Positions 16,252 to 24,599 of a stretch of 31,442 nt of DNA are shown here, one piece after another. Every line of letters begins with the position of its first letter. Positions within the stretch are counted from its first letter, which is position 1. The DNA lies in the NCBI GenBank assembly GCA_022925895.1, contig JAKSYS010000710.1:1-31442 (forward strand). The letters run 5' to 3'. This DNA comes from Fragilaria crotonensis. Its lineage: Eukaryota; Bacillariophyta; Fragilariophyceae; Fragilariales; Fragilariaceae. The notes beneath the pieces were generated by a model. The model saw only the letters and a list, made by a program, of their open reading frames with translations. It was not told the origin of the DNA and did not search any database. The translations under genes and the position numbers were made by a program.

Positions 16252-18144
16252 ATGTCGCCACCTGACTCCAAACGAGCCAAAACGAACGCTGCACTTGACA
16301 TTGTGTCGCGCGCTATTTTCGAATCGGAGGATGCTCTAAGGCAGGCCTACATTGACGCCAAACCATACCCACACGGTCGATTGGAAGGCATGTTCCAACC
16401 AGGCTTTCTCGGTACGTACATCTTTTGTTTCCTTCTCCCTGCATAATGTTCTGCAAGCGATTACTCATGCAGAAACACAATCCACTCGTCATCAGAACAA
16501 GTGACAGAAGAGCTTGGCCAGAATACCAAAGTAAAGTTCAAATTTAAGGAATCAGATCTGTTCCGCGTTTATCAAAGCATCGACCTTGGCAACCTGGCAC
16601 CGGACACTCTTGAGAATCAAGAGCATTTCCCCAACCTCTTGAAGCTCAAGGCCGCTCTGTATTCCGCTGATTATCGTGCCTTTATCGAACGCATCGCGCA
16701 TTTGCCAAAGGGCACCTTGACAGATGAGGTCGACTGTGCCGCTAATTGTCACGCCCCAGGGTGTCATTTACTCTGCCATGATGATGTTATTGGAACGAGA
16801 AAGGTATCGTACATTATCTATCTGACCGAACCTGAATGGACACCCGAGGAAGGTGGGGCATTGGAATTGTATAATCATGATGCCGTTCCAGGTAAGTTGC
16901 GAGTGCCACAAGTGACTCCGTCCAAGACGATCTTGCCCATCTTCAACAGTATGGCCTACTTTGAAGTCAAACCGGGAACATCTTTTCACGCAGTTCAAGA
17001 AGTCTTTGGCGACAGACCGCGCCTCTCAATTCAGGGATGGTACCATGCTGTTGATGTGCCACAGGGAATGGAAGGAGCAACGTTGAATCGACTCAAAAGT
17101 ACTGAAAAGGGAGAAGATACAGAAGGGGAGTTTGGAGACTTTGAAGTCGCTGAAGATGTTATAGACACATCCGAGGCAGCTAGTGACACCCTGTCGGATG
17201 CGGACCGGGCCTTTCTAAGAAACTACATCAATGAAACCTACCTAACTCCGGATTCGATGCAGGAAATTAGGCAGCATTTTGAGAACGTATCGTCGGTCCA
17301 GCTACGTCATTTTCTGTGTCAACCGCTGATGGATAAACTAAAGTTGCAACTCTCGGGAGAAGACTTGGGCAATGGCAAGCCGGCTCTAGACTATCGACTC
17401 TTTGAATCCGCCGACGACGCAAATGGCAGCGCGGGTCATGGAAAGTGGACCTTGGTTGGACCAGCTCACAAACAACGGTTTTTGGCGTACACCGGCCGCA
17501 GCAGTGGCAATGATATGGGATCACTTCTTTTGCGCGTCAAGGAGCACCTCTTCCAAAGTCCCGAATTTGGTCGGTTCCTGCAGCATACTACAAGCCTCGG
17601 CATGCCAAAAGGTCATCGAGGTCGTGTGCGTCGGTTCCGTCCGGGCCTGGACTACACAGTGGCACATTATGGAATTTTGACGACTGAGTCCGTCCTCGAT
17701 GCGACGCTATGTGTGTGTGCTGGCAATGGAGAGCAATGTCGAGTGGATGAAGAAACAGGGGAGCTGATTGGTACGGATGCCGATGCAGTATGGGAATCGG
17801 GTGACTGCGGCGGATTTGAGTGCTATATCGCTGCTGACGACGAGGACGAAGGAGGGAAAGAAGCGGCCGATGAGTACAATGAAGATGCAGAAACTGATCT
17901 TCTCAGCGTCTCAGCTAGCAACAACACCCTATCACTCGTATACCGAGATCTTGGCACCATACGATTCGTCAAGTATGTTGGTTGTAGAGCACCAAGCTCT
18001 CGATGGGATGTATCGATGGAATACGAGCTAGAAGACACTGGTGATGATGAAAATGGTAGTGAAGGTGATGATGGCGACGATGATGACGAAAATGGTAGTG
18101 AAGGTGACGATGGTGATGACGATGTGGCTGTCAATGAACAATAG
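16252..18144 (+). CDS. Tpa1/OGFOD1-type prolyl 3-hydroxylase, two exons
   Basis: This is a 2-oxoglutarate and Fe(II) dependent oxygenase of the Tpa1/Ofd1/OGFOD1 family, which hydroxylates a proline of ribosomal protein uS12 and affects translation termination (family knowledge). Exons 16252-16411 and 16496-18144 join to 602 residues. Exon 1 starts MSPPDSKRAK, a possible nuclear signal, and ends in FQPGFL; exon 2 continues VTEELGQ and KESDLFRVYQSIDL, a hallmark of the family. Iron ligands are visible as H148-x-D150 (CHDDVIG) and H218 (SFHAVQEVFG), with R229 (RPRLSI) for 2-oxoglutarate. The second, non-catalytic double-stranded beta-helix domain follows from about residue 290, with RRFRPGLDYTVAHYG. 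The last 35 residues are a twice-repeated acidic tail (DDENGSEGDDGDD type). The frame is intact. Confidence 0.88.
16412..16495 (+). other. predicted intron in the prolyl hydroxylase gene
   Basis: Donor GTACGT at 16412 and acceptor CATCAG ending at 16495 (84 bases). The split codon becomes Glu and the product reads through PGFL into QVTEELG as in the family. An alternative AAG acceptor at 16501 also keeps frame. Confidence 0.55.
18025..18119 (+). repeat. internal acidic repeat in the hydroxylase tail
   Basis: A unit of about 39 bases, GATGAAAATGGTAGTGAAGG followed by GATGAC-like triplets, occurs twice in tandem and encodes the repeated DENGSEGDDGDD tail. Such GAN-rich repeats tend to vary in copy number. 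Confidence 0.75.
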
Positions 18145-18557
18145 AACCCTGCTGATCAATACACGTCGAGGCGGTGGCGGTAGTTTCCACTGAGTAAGAC
18201 ACATGGGTTGATCGATGATCAATCAATGATAAGCATTGGAGTCTCCGGCACTCAGCTAAAGCGTCACATTCTAAGGCTACGTACCTTCGAGGCCACGTTC
18301 GGAGTGTCGTTGTTCGATAACTCAGGTGTCGCATGTCGTGGTATCAGACTGTTTGTGCTAATGTGTTGCCATTGGCGAGAGATGGGTGGTCGCGGCCGTT
18401 GATATTGATGATGGTTGCTTAACCTCTGAGCTATTGAGTCTAGGCTATTGGAGCTAAGCTAGAACATAGAAACGAAGAAAGTGTCGATGGTCGAGATTTT
18501 TCTCAAGCCAAATCTGAAGTAGTGTTGGTCCAAGTTGGTAGACCACTATTTACTTTA
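18145..18557. other. convergent 3' intergenic region
   Basis: A 413-base gap between the convergent prolyl hydroxylase and plastid protein genes. It should contain both 3' untranslated regions. I see no coding frame, RNA gene or long repeat. Confidence 0.5.
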
Positions 18558-19331
18558 CTACTTCCAATACTTCGGAATGGCCCCAAGTCCTGTTTCTGGG
18601 TCAAACAGACCACGCTCGAGCCAAAGTTGACCACCTGGCCAATCTGGGAACCAACCGGCATAGGCAAAGTTAAATGCCTCAATATCAGCAAGACCCAGCA
18701 GACCCAACAAGGTCACAATGGAAGCCCATCCAGTTGCCTTGGAATACAGAAGATCGATCTTGAATTTGTTGAGACTCTCCTTATAGGAATCGATTTTCTT
18801 TTGTGCAACCTCTGGATTGCTGACTGGGGTCGATTGAGCGAAACAGTCAAAGACAGCCCGAACAGCCAGTGGATCGGCACCAGCATTCGCCTTGGCAAAG
18901 GCCTCAAAAGTAAGGTATCCGCTGGCCGCAAGAAAGTTTCCTTCCACAGGATACTTTTTGACAATCTGTTCGACCGATAGTTTATTGTTGACGATCAAAT
19001 TCACATCAAAGGTACTGACATCTCGAGGGTAGCCGCACAATGGAGACAGACCGACCAATTCGCCCTTGTTTTTGGTCACTGTTTTCCCTAGTTCTGATAT
19101 TTCCAAAACGTTACTATACATGCGGGGAAAGGCACTGCGGGCAAGACCTGCGGCACCGGAAGCTCCGAAGAACCAAAAAAAGAAGTTCGACCGGGCTAAA
19201 GCCATTTCCGGGGTCAAATCGTCGGCAGTCAAATGCATGCGAGCGCCGGAGTGTGGAGGGGTGTAGATTGGAGCAAACGCTCCAATCATGGATAGTCCCG
19301 CGAGGAAGAAAAGGACAATACACCGCAACAT
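18558..19331 (-). CDS. plastid-targeted membrane protein of unknown function
   Basis: The first ATG (19331) gives 257 residues; an in-frame TTG nine bases upstream is not needed. The N-terminus is a signal peptide (MLRCIVLFFLAGLSMIG) ending in the motif G-A/F-A-P, cleavage between Ala18 and Phe19. That Phe at +1 is the signature of diatom precursors crossing the four plastid membranes. A transit-peptide-like stretch follows. Two hydrophobic segments at about residues 44-68 (FFFWFFGASGAAG) and 199-228 (WASIVTLLGLLGLADIEAF) suggest a thylakoid membrane protein. The end, with GWFPDWPGG and DPETGLGAIPKYW, is highly distinctive, but I cannot name the family. An association with photosystems or antennae is possible but unproven. 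The retrotransposon's 3' LTR lies only 161 bases upstream. Confidence 0.8.
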   Translation of the reverse strand: MLRCIVLFFLAGLSMIGAFAPIYTPPHSGARMHLTADDLTPEMALARSNFFFWFFGASGAAGLARSAFPRMYSNVLEISELGKTVTKNKGELVGLSPLCGYPRDVSTFDVNLIVNNKLSVEQIVKKYPVEGNFLAASGYLTFEAFAKANAGADPLAVRAVFDCFAQSTPVSNPEVAQKKIDSYKESLNKFKIDLLYSKATGWASIVTLLGLLGLADIEAFNFAYAGWFPDWPGGQLWLERGLFDPETGLGAIPKYWK

Positions 19332-19487
19332 CCTGTACAATGAGTTAGTGTGGAGTGTGGTGTGTGGTGTGGGTGGAGCAAAACGTATTCACGGCCTTCA
19401 TGCATTGGCATTCTGTGATTTGGGATTCAGTGATGTGGCATGCGGCATGCGACATGCGACCATGATGTACTGGTACTTGTATTGGTA
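19332..19487. promoter_or_regulatory. residual promoter of the plastid protein gene
   Basis: This is what remains of the upstream region between the gene start and the inserted element. It holds a TGTGG-rich stretch and, next to the insertion point, three GTAC words within 25 bases (19468-19488), the same word enriched in other spacers of the window. Confidence 0.4.
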
Positions 19488-19492
19488 CTCCG
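19488..19492 (+). repeat. target site duplication, left copy (CTCCG)
   Basis: CTCCG directly abuts the outer end of the left LTR and is matched exactly by CTCCG at 27559-27563 next to the right LTR. Five bases is the usual duplication length for Ty1/copia integration. Confidence 0.8.
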
Positions 19493-20080
19493 AGTCGAAG
19501 TACACGGCGTGATCAAGGCTGCGTACTAGTTCGTAGAAATCCGGGTTCGGTCAAACTTAGAGTTTTTAATTCCAGTGTTGTTTAACTTATGAGCTTATTT
19601 CTAGGTTTCACTTTGAAGGAACCAATTCAATCCAGGTCCGATTGAATCTTGCCGATCTACTTTCGCGAAGTTAGAGGGTTGTGGGAGTGAACATTCAAAG
19701 CCTTCATCCCACTGATAAGGGCATTGAAATGTCAGCTCCAACTCCGCCGTCACGAGCGAATTGACAGTCGCAACAACTGTTGCAACATGGCCAGACTTAG
19801 CCAACATGATGAGGGACACATGTTGGAAATTAGTTGGCACATGAAGGGAAATTGCAGTTGAATTGCACTGGGTTAATGTGGACAAATTGGTGTTGTAGAA
19901 AAGGAGGTTATGAGGGCGGAAAGCAGTCCGGGACAACTGTAGTTTTCGTACTGGCGATTCGCCGTATACAGTTGGCGTGAGAATCTTCGTATCCAAAGCC
20001 GGATGGGACTCAGCTGGCGGGGACGAAAATTCAACGTCAATAACGGCACAATAACAGCTGTTAGCTGCTGTACCTTGACT
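19493..20080 (-). repeat. 3' LTR (588 bp)
   Basis: Near-identical to 26978-27558. Relative to that copy it has extra bases in a T run, a GGG run and another GGG run, plus a 4-base GAGC/AGCG-type insertion, and two substitutions. On the element's strand the LTR starts AGTCAAGGTAC and ends GTACTTCGACT: an imperfect 11-base inverted terminal repeat (9 of 11 matching) without the usual TG...CA ends. Confidence 0.92.
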
Positions 20081-20091
20081 CTCCCTCTCAT
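20081..20091 (-). other. polypurine tract
   Basis: Immediately inside the 3' LTR the element strand reads about GAATGAGAGGGAG, a purine run directly abutting the LTR. This is the expected primer site for plus-strand DNA synthesis. Confidence 0.7.
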
Positions 20092-20183
20092 TCAATGAAA
20101 CAAGAAATAGATTAGTGATGGTGTGGTGAAAATGTAGGACATGAACAATAAACATATGGGCTTGCAGGATAAGAGGAACACTC

Positions 20184-20740
20184 TTAAATCCACCCAACAC
20201 AAGTGCGGCGGTGCCGCGTGTCACCAACCTTGAGCAAGCTTTGAATGCGTTCGAAAACTTCTCGATTGAGGCCCTTGGTAAGGTAGTCAGCCAACTGGTC
20301 AGTGGTTGCAATCTTGAGCACTTCGACATCTCCGTTGCGGACGTGGTGCCAGAAGAAGTGCCACTTGACCAGGAAGTACTTGGTGCGATTAGTAATGCGT
20401 TGCTTGGTAGCAGAAGCAGAGCACCATTGTTGTCTTCGAAGACTCGGCAGCGAATGGTAGACTTGAAGTCAGGTGGCAGAGTCAATTCCTTGCAGATTTC
20501 TCCAAGAAGATCACGAAGTGGCAACAGAGTCCTCATGCTTGCACTGAGAGCAGAGTACTCAGATTCCAATGTAGACAGGAGATCTCTGTTTGCAGTTGAG
20601 ACTTCCAGAGAATTGGACAACCTCAAGGGTGATGATGTAGCCGGTGCGGGACTTGGCGCTGGTGTCAGAATGATCAGGGTCACGACCATGGAGGCCAGCA
20701 AAGTCAGCATCAACATAACAATCAAGAGAGGTCTCCAGTG
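20184..20740 (-). CDS. pol: pol: RNase H domain, frame broken
   Basis: RNase H removes the RNA strand after reverse transcription. The domain is readable in pieces: DCYVDADFAGL (first catalytic Asp) after a register change at about 20722, GYIITL, then GCPILWKSQLQTEIS, STLESEYSALS (catalytic Glu), FEDNNGALLL (catalytic Asp) and TDQLADYLTKGL at the end. At least four register changes occur, at about 20722, 20637, 20585 and 20426. They fit a lost dinucleotide, then lost G, C and G from short runs. The natural stop is TAA at 20184-20186, about 100 bases before the 3' LTR. Confidence 0.8.
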
Positions 20741-22953
20741 GGAGTCACAATAGTTCCTTTGTCAGCAGTGCGGTGCAAGTAGCGGACAATTGTTTTGATT
20801 GCCATGGCATGGCTCTTCTTGGGAGAATGATTGAACCTGGCAACTTGACTTACTGCAAATGTGATGTCTGGCCTTGTGTTTGTTGACAAGTACAAGAGCA
20901 TTCCAACAATAGAGCGGTAGTTCCAGAACTCATCCATGGGTTCTCCATCAGGGTCAATCCCAAGGCATGCTTGCATAGCAGGAGTGTGGTTGGGGTTGCA
21001 GTCTTGAAGTCCTGTTGCCTTTATGATCTTCTGAATCAAACCCTTTTGTGTTAGGGTGACAGTGTTGGAGACTTCATCCTTGACAAACTTGATTCCAAGA
21101 AAGTCAGTGAAGGTGCCTTCACGAGTGAACTCCAAACCCAAATCAGTAAGATCCTGGAACAGTTTGTCAAGATCCTTTTTGTTGGAGTAGGCAATCCCAA
21201 GATCATCAACATAGAGTACAATCATGATGGTCTTGTTGTACAAGAGGCATGAGTCTGTGGCACTCTGCTTCAAACCTTGGAGGAGGAGTGCTTCACGAAT
21301 GTGTTGATACCAAAGGCGGGGAGCAACCGAGAGACCGTAGAGGCTCTTAACAAGTCGTAGGCAAGTCCTTTGGTCGCTTGGCTGATCAGACTTGAAGCCT
21401 CTTGGCATGTGGATCCAGACTGGGTCAGTTAGGTTAGCTTGGACAAAGGCACTGCTGAAGTCAATGGAGCAAGTTTGCCATCCCAATGTTAGGGACAAGA
21501 CAAGGAACAATCGAACTGAACTCCAAGCAACAACTGGGGCATAGGTTTCAGGTTCTCCTTCTTCAAGGTCGCCTCGAACACAGTAGCGCGCTTTGTACTT
21601 GGTGACTTCTCCATCTGGGGATCGCTTGCGCCGAAATACCCAAGTCCCTGGGAGAATCTTGGTCTTGGCTTCAAGGATACTGACTTCCTTCCAAGTCCCA
21701 TTCTTCTCAAGGCTTGCCACTTCCTTAGCAGCTGCCTCCATCCACTTGGTCACATGCTCAATGTCAGCCATAGCTTGGTCAAAGCTCAGAGTGTCAGGAT
21801 CAGATGCAGCTGCCTTGAAGGCAGTTGGGGAAAGGATGATTCCATTTTCCTCAAAGATCCAAGCACTTGGAGAAGCAAAGTATCCATGGCCTTGAGTGTT
21901 ATCGTATCCAAGGCGTTGTGGTGCTGCGCGAATGCGGTTGGACCGGCGCGGAGACGTTGGTGGCGGAGGCGACTTGACTGGTTGCTCGTCACGTGGTGAG
22001 TCAAGGGCGAATGCATTGTCTGGAACAGGACTCTCCCTCGTTTCAGACATTGGGGTCTGCTCCCGAACTGGGGAGAAGATTGGCTGATGAACTGGGGAGA
22101 TCAGGGTAGCTGGGACCTTGCGTGGCGTCTCTTCCTTGGCTTGTGAGCTGGAGTGTGGACGGCGTTGCAGAGGTGAAGTTCTGATGTCTGGCGTTGGAGG
22201 AGACTGGAGAGACCGAGGATCGATAGACTGCTCCCTCGTTTGAGACATCATGGGAGTTGGAGGCCTTGGAGTGAGCAATGGAGAGCTTGGCAATGGCTGT
22301 GGAACAGTTGGTGTCCTGGGTGGAGCCTCAGCCAAGGGAGGAACTGGGAGTTGTTCAATAGCAACAGCTTCATCCATGGAGGCAGCAACTCTTGTTTGGT
22401 TCTCATTGATGGCTTCTGTAGCTTGGGAGTCCATTCGCGCTTCCTCTGTAGCATTGTTGTCGTCGTCATCGAATGGGAACTGATATCTTGAGTCGCCAAA
22501 CAAACGGGCCCAACGCGTTGTATTAAAATCCGGGAGGGCATCCACATTGGTAGCCACCGTTGCAAACCAATCATCAAACACAATGTGATATTGGGGAGTG
22601 ATGTACCCTGTCTCTGGATTCAGAACCAAGGGGACTGTGCTTGCATGCTTCTTGGAGAGCCCCATGTTGACACAGCGGATGGACCGAGGCTTCCAGCGAG
22701 GCAGCTTCTTTCCATCTGCAATGGTTTTCTCAAGAGCATACACAGGGCATCCCCACACATGCAGATCATGATACTTCCTTTGCTCCCATCTGGACTTGGT
22801 GAAGACATCACTTGGACAGAGACCTGTTGCCAAATCAGGAACATGGTTGTGGAGGAAGATAGCATGGGAGACTGCCATTGGCCAAAGTGTTGCATCAGCC
22901 ACATCTGGCCAATGTACCGCTGAATGGAGCATCATTGTCCGAGCAATCGACAT
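20722..22953 (-). CDS. pol: pol: integrase C-terminal part and reverse transcriptase
   Basis: A continuous 743-residue stretch. It opens with the end of the integrase core (SIARTMMLHSAVHWPDVADA, WPMAVSHAIFLHNHVPD) and the copia-type C-terminal region (KYHDLHVWGCPVYALE). A Pro/Ser-rich spacer of about 200 residues follows, then the reverse transcriptase: GTWVFRRKRSPDG, KARYCVRGD, ETYAPVVAWSSVRLFL, DFSSAFVQANL, LVKSLYGL and the catalytic YVDD (IVLYVDDLGIAYS), ending with the connection region NTRPDITFAVSQVARF and HRTADKGTI. It ends at 20722, a premature stop caused by a register change before RNase H. The upstream start is not real; the protein would be part of a Pol polyprotein. Confidence 0.9.
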   Translation of the reverse strand: MSIARTMMLHSAVHWPDVADATLWPMAVSHAIFLHNHVPDLATGLCPSDVFTKSRWEQRKYHDLHVWGCPVYALEKTIADGKKLPRWKPRSIRCVNMGLSKKHASTVPLVLNPETGYITPQYHIVFDDWFATVATNVDALPDFNTTRWARLFGDSRYQFPFDDDDNNATEEARMDSQATEAINENQTRVAASMDEAVAIEQLPVPPLAEAPPRTPTVPQPLPSSPLLTPRPPTPMMSQTREQSIDPRSLQSPPTPDIRTSPLQRRPHSSSQAKEETPRKVPATLISPVHQPIFSPVREQTPMSETRESPVPDNAFALDSPRDEQPVKSPPPPTSPRRSNRIRAAPQRLGYDNTQGHGYFASPSAWIFEENGIILSPTAFKAAASDPDTLSFDQAMADIEHVTKWMEAAAKEVASLEKNGTWKEVSILEAKTKILPGTWVFRRKRSPDGEVTKYKARYCVRGDLEEGEPETYAPVVAWSSVRLFLVLSLTLGWQTCSIDFSSAFVQANLTDPVWIHMPRGFKSDQPSDQRTCLRLVKSLYGLSVAPRLWYQHIREALLLQGLKQSATDSCLLYNKTIMIVLYVDDLGIAYSNKKDLDKLFQDLTDLGLEFTREGTFTDFLGIKFVKDEVSNTVTLTQKGLIQKIIKATGLQDCNPNHTPAMQACLGIDPDGEPMDEFWNYRSIVGMLLYLSTNTRPDITFAVSQVARFNHSPKKSHAMAIKTIVRYLHRTADKGTIVTPTGDLS

Positions 22954-23027
22954 GATCGTTTGGATTGCCCTCTCAGCATGGCCATTGTGATGGTGAGCTC
23001 CAACTCCAGCAAACTTGACAACTTGCT

Positions 23028-23558
23028 TCAGAGTTCCAAGGTGCTCAGTGAACTTAGCTGAGGTGAAGCTCCACCATTGTCAGAGAGATAGGATTGTGGA
23101 ATGACTCCACTGTCCCTTGCCATCAACTCAAAGTTCTGCTTGGCCTTCAGAGTCTCATGAGTGTTCAGATGCTTCTGAAACTCAACATGCACAAAGTTGG
23201 AAGCATGATCAATGAAGAGGCAGCCACCAGCAAACATGTCTGAGTTCAAGCTCCTTCCAGCTGAAGAGAAGAGCCTTCCCTTTGTTCCACAAATGAAGTG
23301 ATCAATGGAGACTTGTTGTCCAGGGAGCAAGTTGTCTGCCTTGAGAACTCCAGCTCGATCCTTGATAACAGTTGTGATCTTGGCAGGAGCTGGTCGCTGA
23401 TGTTGCTTCCCATATTGGCATGCGGCACACTTGGGAGGGTTGACAATTCGGCAAGCAGCAGTATGGAGTGATCGATGCGACTCACTCCGACTCAGGACTC
23501 CAGTTCGCATGATGAATTGGATCTTGCGAAAGAAAGGTGTCCAAGGCGGTGGTGCCAC
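23028..23558 (-). CDS. pol: pol: integrase zinc-binding and catalytic core, frame broken
   Basis: This stretch holds the Cys pair of the HHCC zinc-binding domain (PPKCAACQYGKQHQR), the first catalytic Asp (QQVSIDHF) and the second (YLSDNGGA). The two His of the HHCC motif lie in the preceding register (RWHHRLGHLSF). The third catalytic residue, in HHHNGHAERAIQ, lies about 35 residues after the second Asp but in the following register. One base of a T run at about 23065 seems missing (GCTTCACC where GCTTTCACC would keep the frame), and another near 23540. Confidence 0.85.
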   Translation of the reverse strand: MAPPPWTPFFRKIQFIMRTGVLSRSESHRSLHTAACRIVNPPKCAACQYGKQHQRPAPAKITTVIKDRAGVLKADNLLPGQQVSIDHFICGTKGRLFSSAGRSLNSDMFAGGCLFIDHASNFVHVEFQKHLNTHETLKAKQNFELMARDSGVIPQSYLSDNGGASPQLSSLSTLEL

Positions 23559-24598
23559 CTTAATAACTCCTTCTCAGCTTCAGTCAAGTTGAGGTTGCTC
23601 TCATGAACAGTGTTGAGAGTAATGTTGAGAGCTGCAACTGCCTTGGGAGTATCTGAGCTGCGGTGTGCATCAGAGGTAGGCAAGTTGTTGTCAGGGTTGA
23701 CTCTTGCAATGAGTTGCCCTCTGGCTTCATCAGAGGTGCCACTCAAGGTCAGTTGATGAGCTTCAATGGTGATGGTCTCTCCAGGGTAAGCTTGGAGCAA
23801 GCTTGTGGTGGATAGGAGCCTGACCTTGATGCAAGACACCAAGTATGCTGGGACCTTGAGCATCCTTAGGTTGCCCAGAGTATCTTGCATTGCCCACAGA
23901 ACATGACCTTGGCCTTCAATCCTGAGTCCCTTTGCAATGCCCTGCAGTTGAGTGATAGGGCCAGGGGTGTTGATGGGTCCAACAAAGTCCTTGCGGTCAG
24001 GAGTGATCGAGATGCTTGCACCAGAGTCCCAAATGACAGGAAACGTTGAAGCCTTGGGAAGGGATTCGCGGAAGCGGTCGGTTGACTGGAGAGCCATGCG
24101 AAGGATTGTGGAGTAGTTGCCGTTTGGAAACTTAGCCATGTTCACTTGCATTGCCATCTTGCGAGCAGCTTGAAGTTGCTTGGAGGTCCACTGATGGTTC
24201 CCTAGGCCTTGGAAGCCAATGGGAGAGACGGGGCGATAGACGCCGTTGGACTTGGGAAGCCTGCGAGCGCGGCGTCGCTGCTGGCGAAGCGGAGCGTCGA
24301 GGTAGGCGTCGTTGACATCGCAGTGGTTGATCCTTGGCCCTTCCTCTTGCGTCGACAAATCCGATGGCGAGCGGGATGTGTTACGGAGCTTGGGGCAAGG
24401 TTCAGTTGGCCCATGGACGATTGTATCGTTGCAGTGGCGGCAGGTCCAGTGAGTTGATCGCGGAATGGAGCGCTTGAGCGAGTCGACACGCTGAAGGAGA
24501 GTTGCAACCTTGGAGTGAAGGTCGTTCAACTGCACTTGCTGCTGTTGTTCAACCAACGTTGGTGCATTCCTCCGAATGTAGCGTCCCATGGATCGCAA
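23492..24598 (-). CDS. pol: pol: protease and start of integrase
   Basis: The aspartic protease is recognised by PVIWDSGASISITPD, with the catalytic Asp in D-S-G-A, at about residues 188-202 of this stretch, followed by LLSTTSLLQAY. Before it, WTCRHCNDTIVHGPTEPC is a Cys/His cluster that could bind zinc, in a Gln-rich region (VEQQQQVQLND). The stretch ends in the integrase His pair RWHHRLGHLSF, just before a register change. How this frame is reached from gag is unclear: a programmed shift or a missing base near 24600. Confidence 0.85.
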   Translation of the reverse strand: MRSMGRYIRRNAPTLVEQQQQVQLNDLHSKVATLLQRVDSLKRSIPRSTHWTCRHCNDTIVHGPTEPCPKLRNTSRSPSDLSTQEEGPRINHCDVNDAYLDAPLRQQRRRARRLPKSNGVYRPVSPIGFQGLGNHQWTSKQLQAARKMAMQVNMAKFPNGNYSTILRMALQSTDRFRESLPKASTFPVIWDSGASISITPDRKDFVGPINTPGPITQLQGIAKGLRIEGQGHVLWAMQDTLGNLRMLKVPAYLVSCIKVRLLSTTSLLQAYPGETITIEAHQLTLSGTSDEARGQLIARVNPDNNLPTSDAHRSSDTPKAVAALNITLNTVHESNLNLTEAEKELLRWHHRLGHLSFARSNSSCELES

Positions 24599-24599
24599 G

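Noticed and set aside
19601-20725. 374-codon minus-strand frame as an extra retrotransposon protein
   Set aside because: Only the middle (STLESEYSALS to EDNNGALLL) is RNase H; the rest is out of register and runs into the LTR.
20211-20753. 180-codon + strand frame inside the retrotransposon
   Set aside because: Antisense of the RNase H domain, whose motifs are clear on the minus strand.
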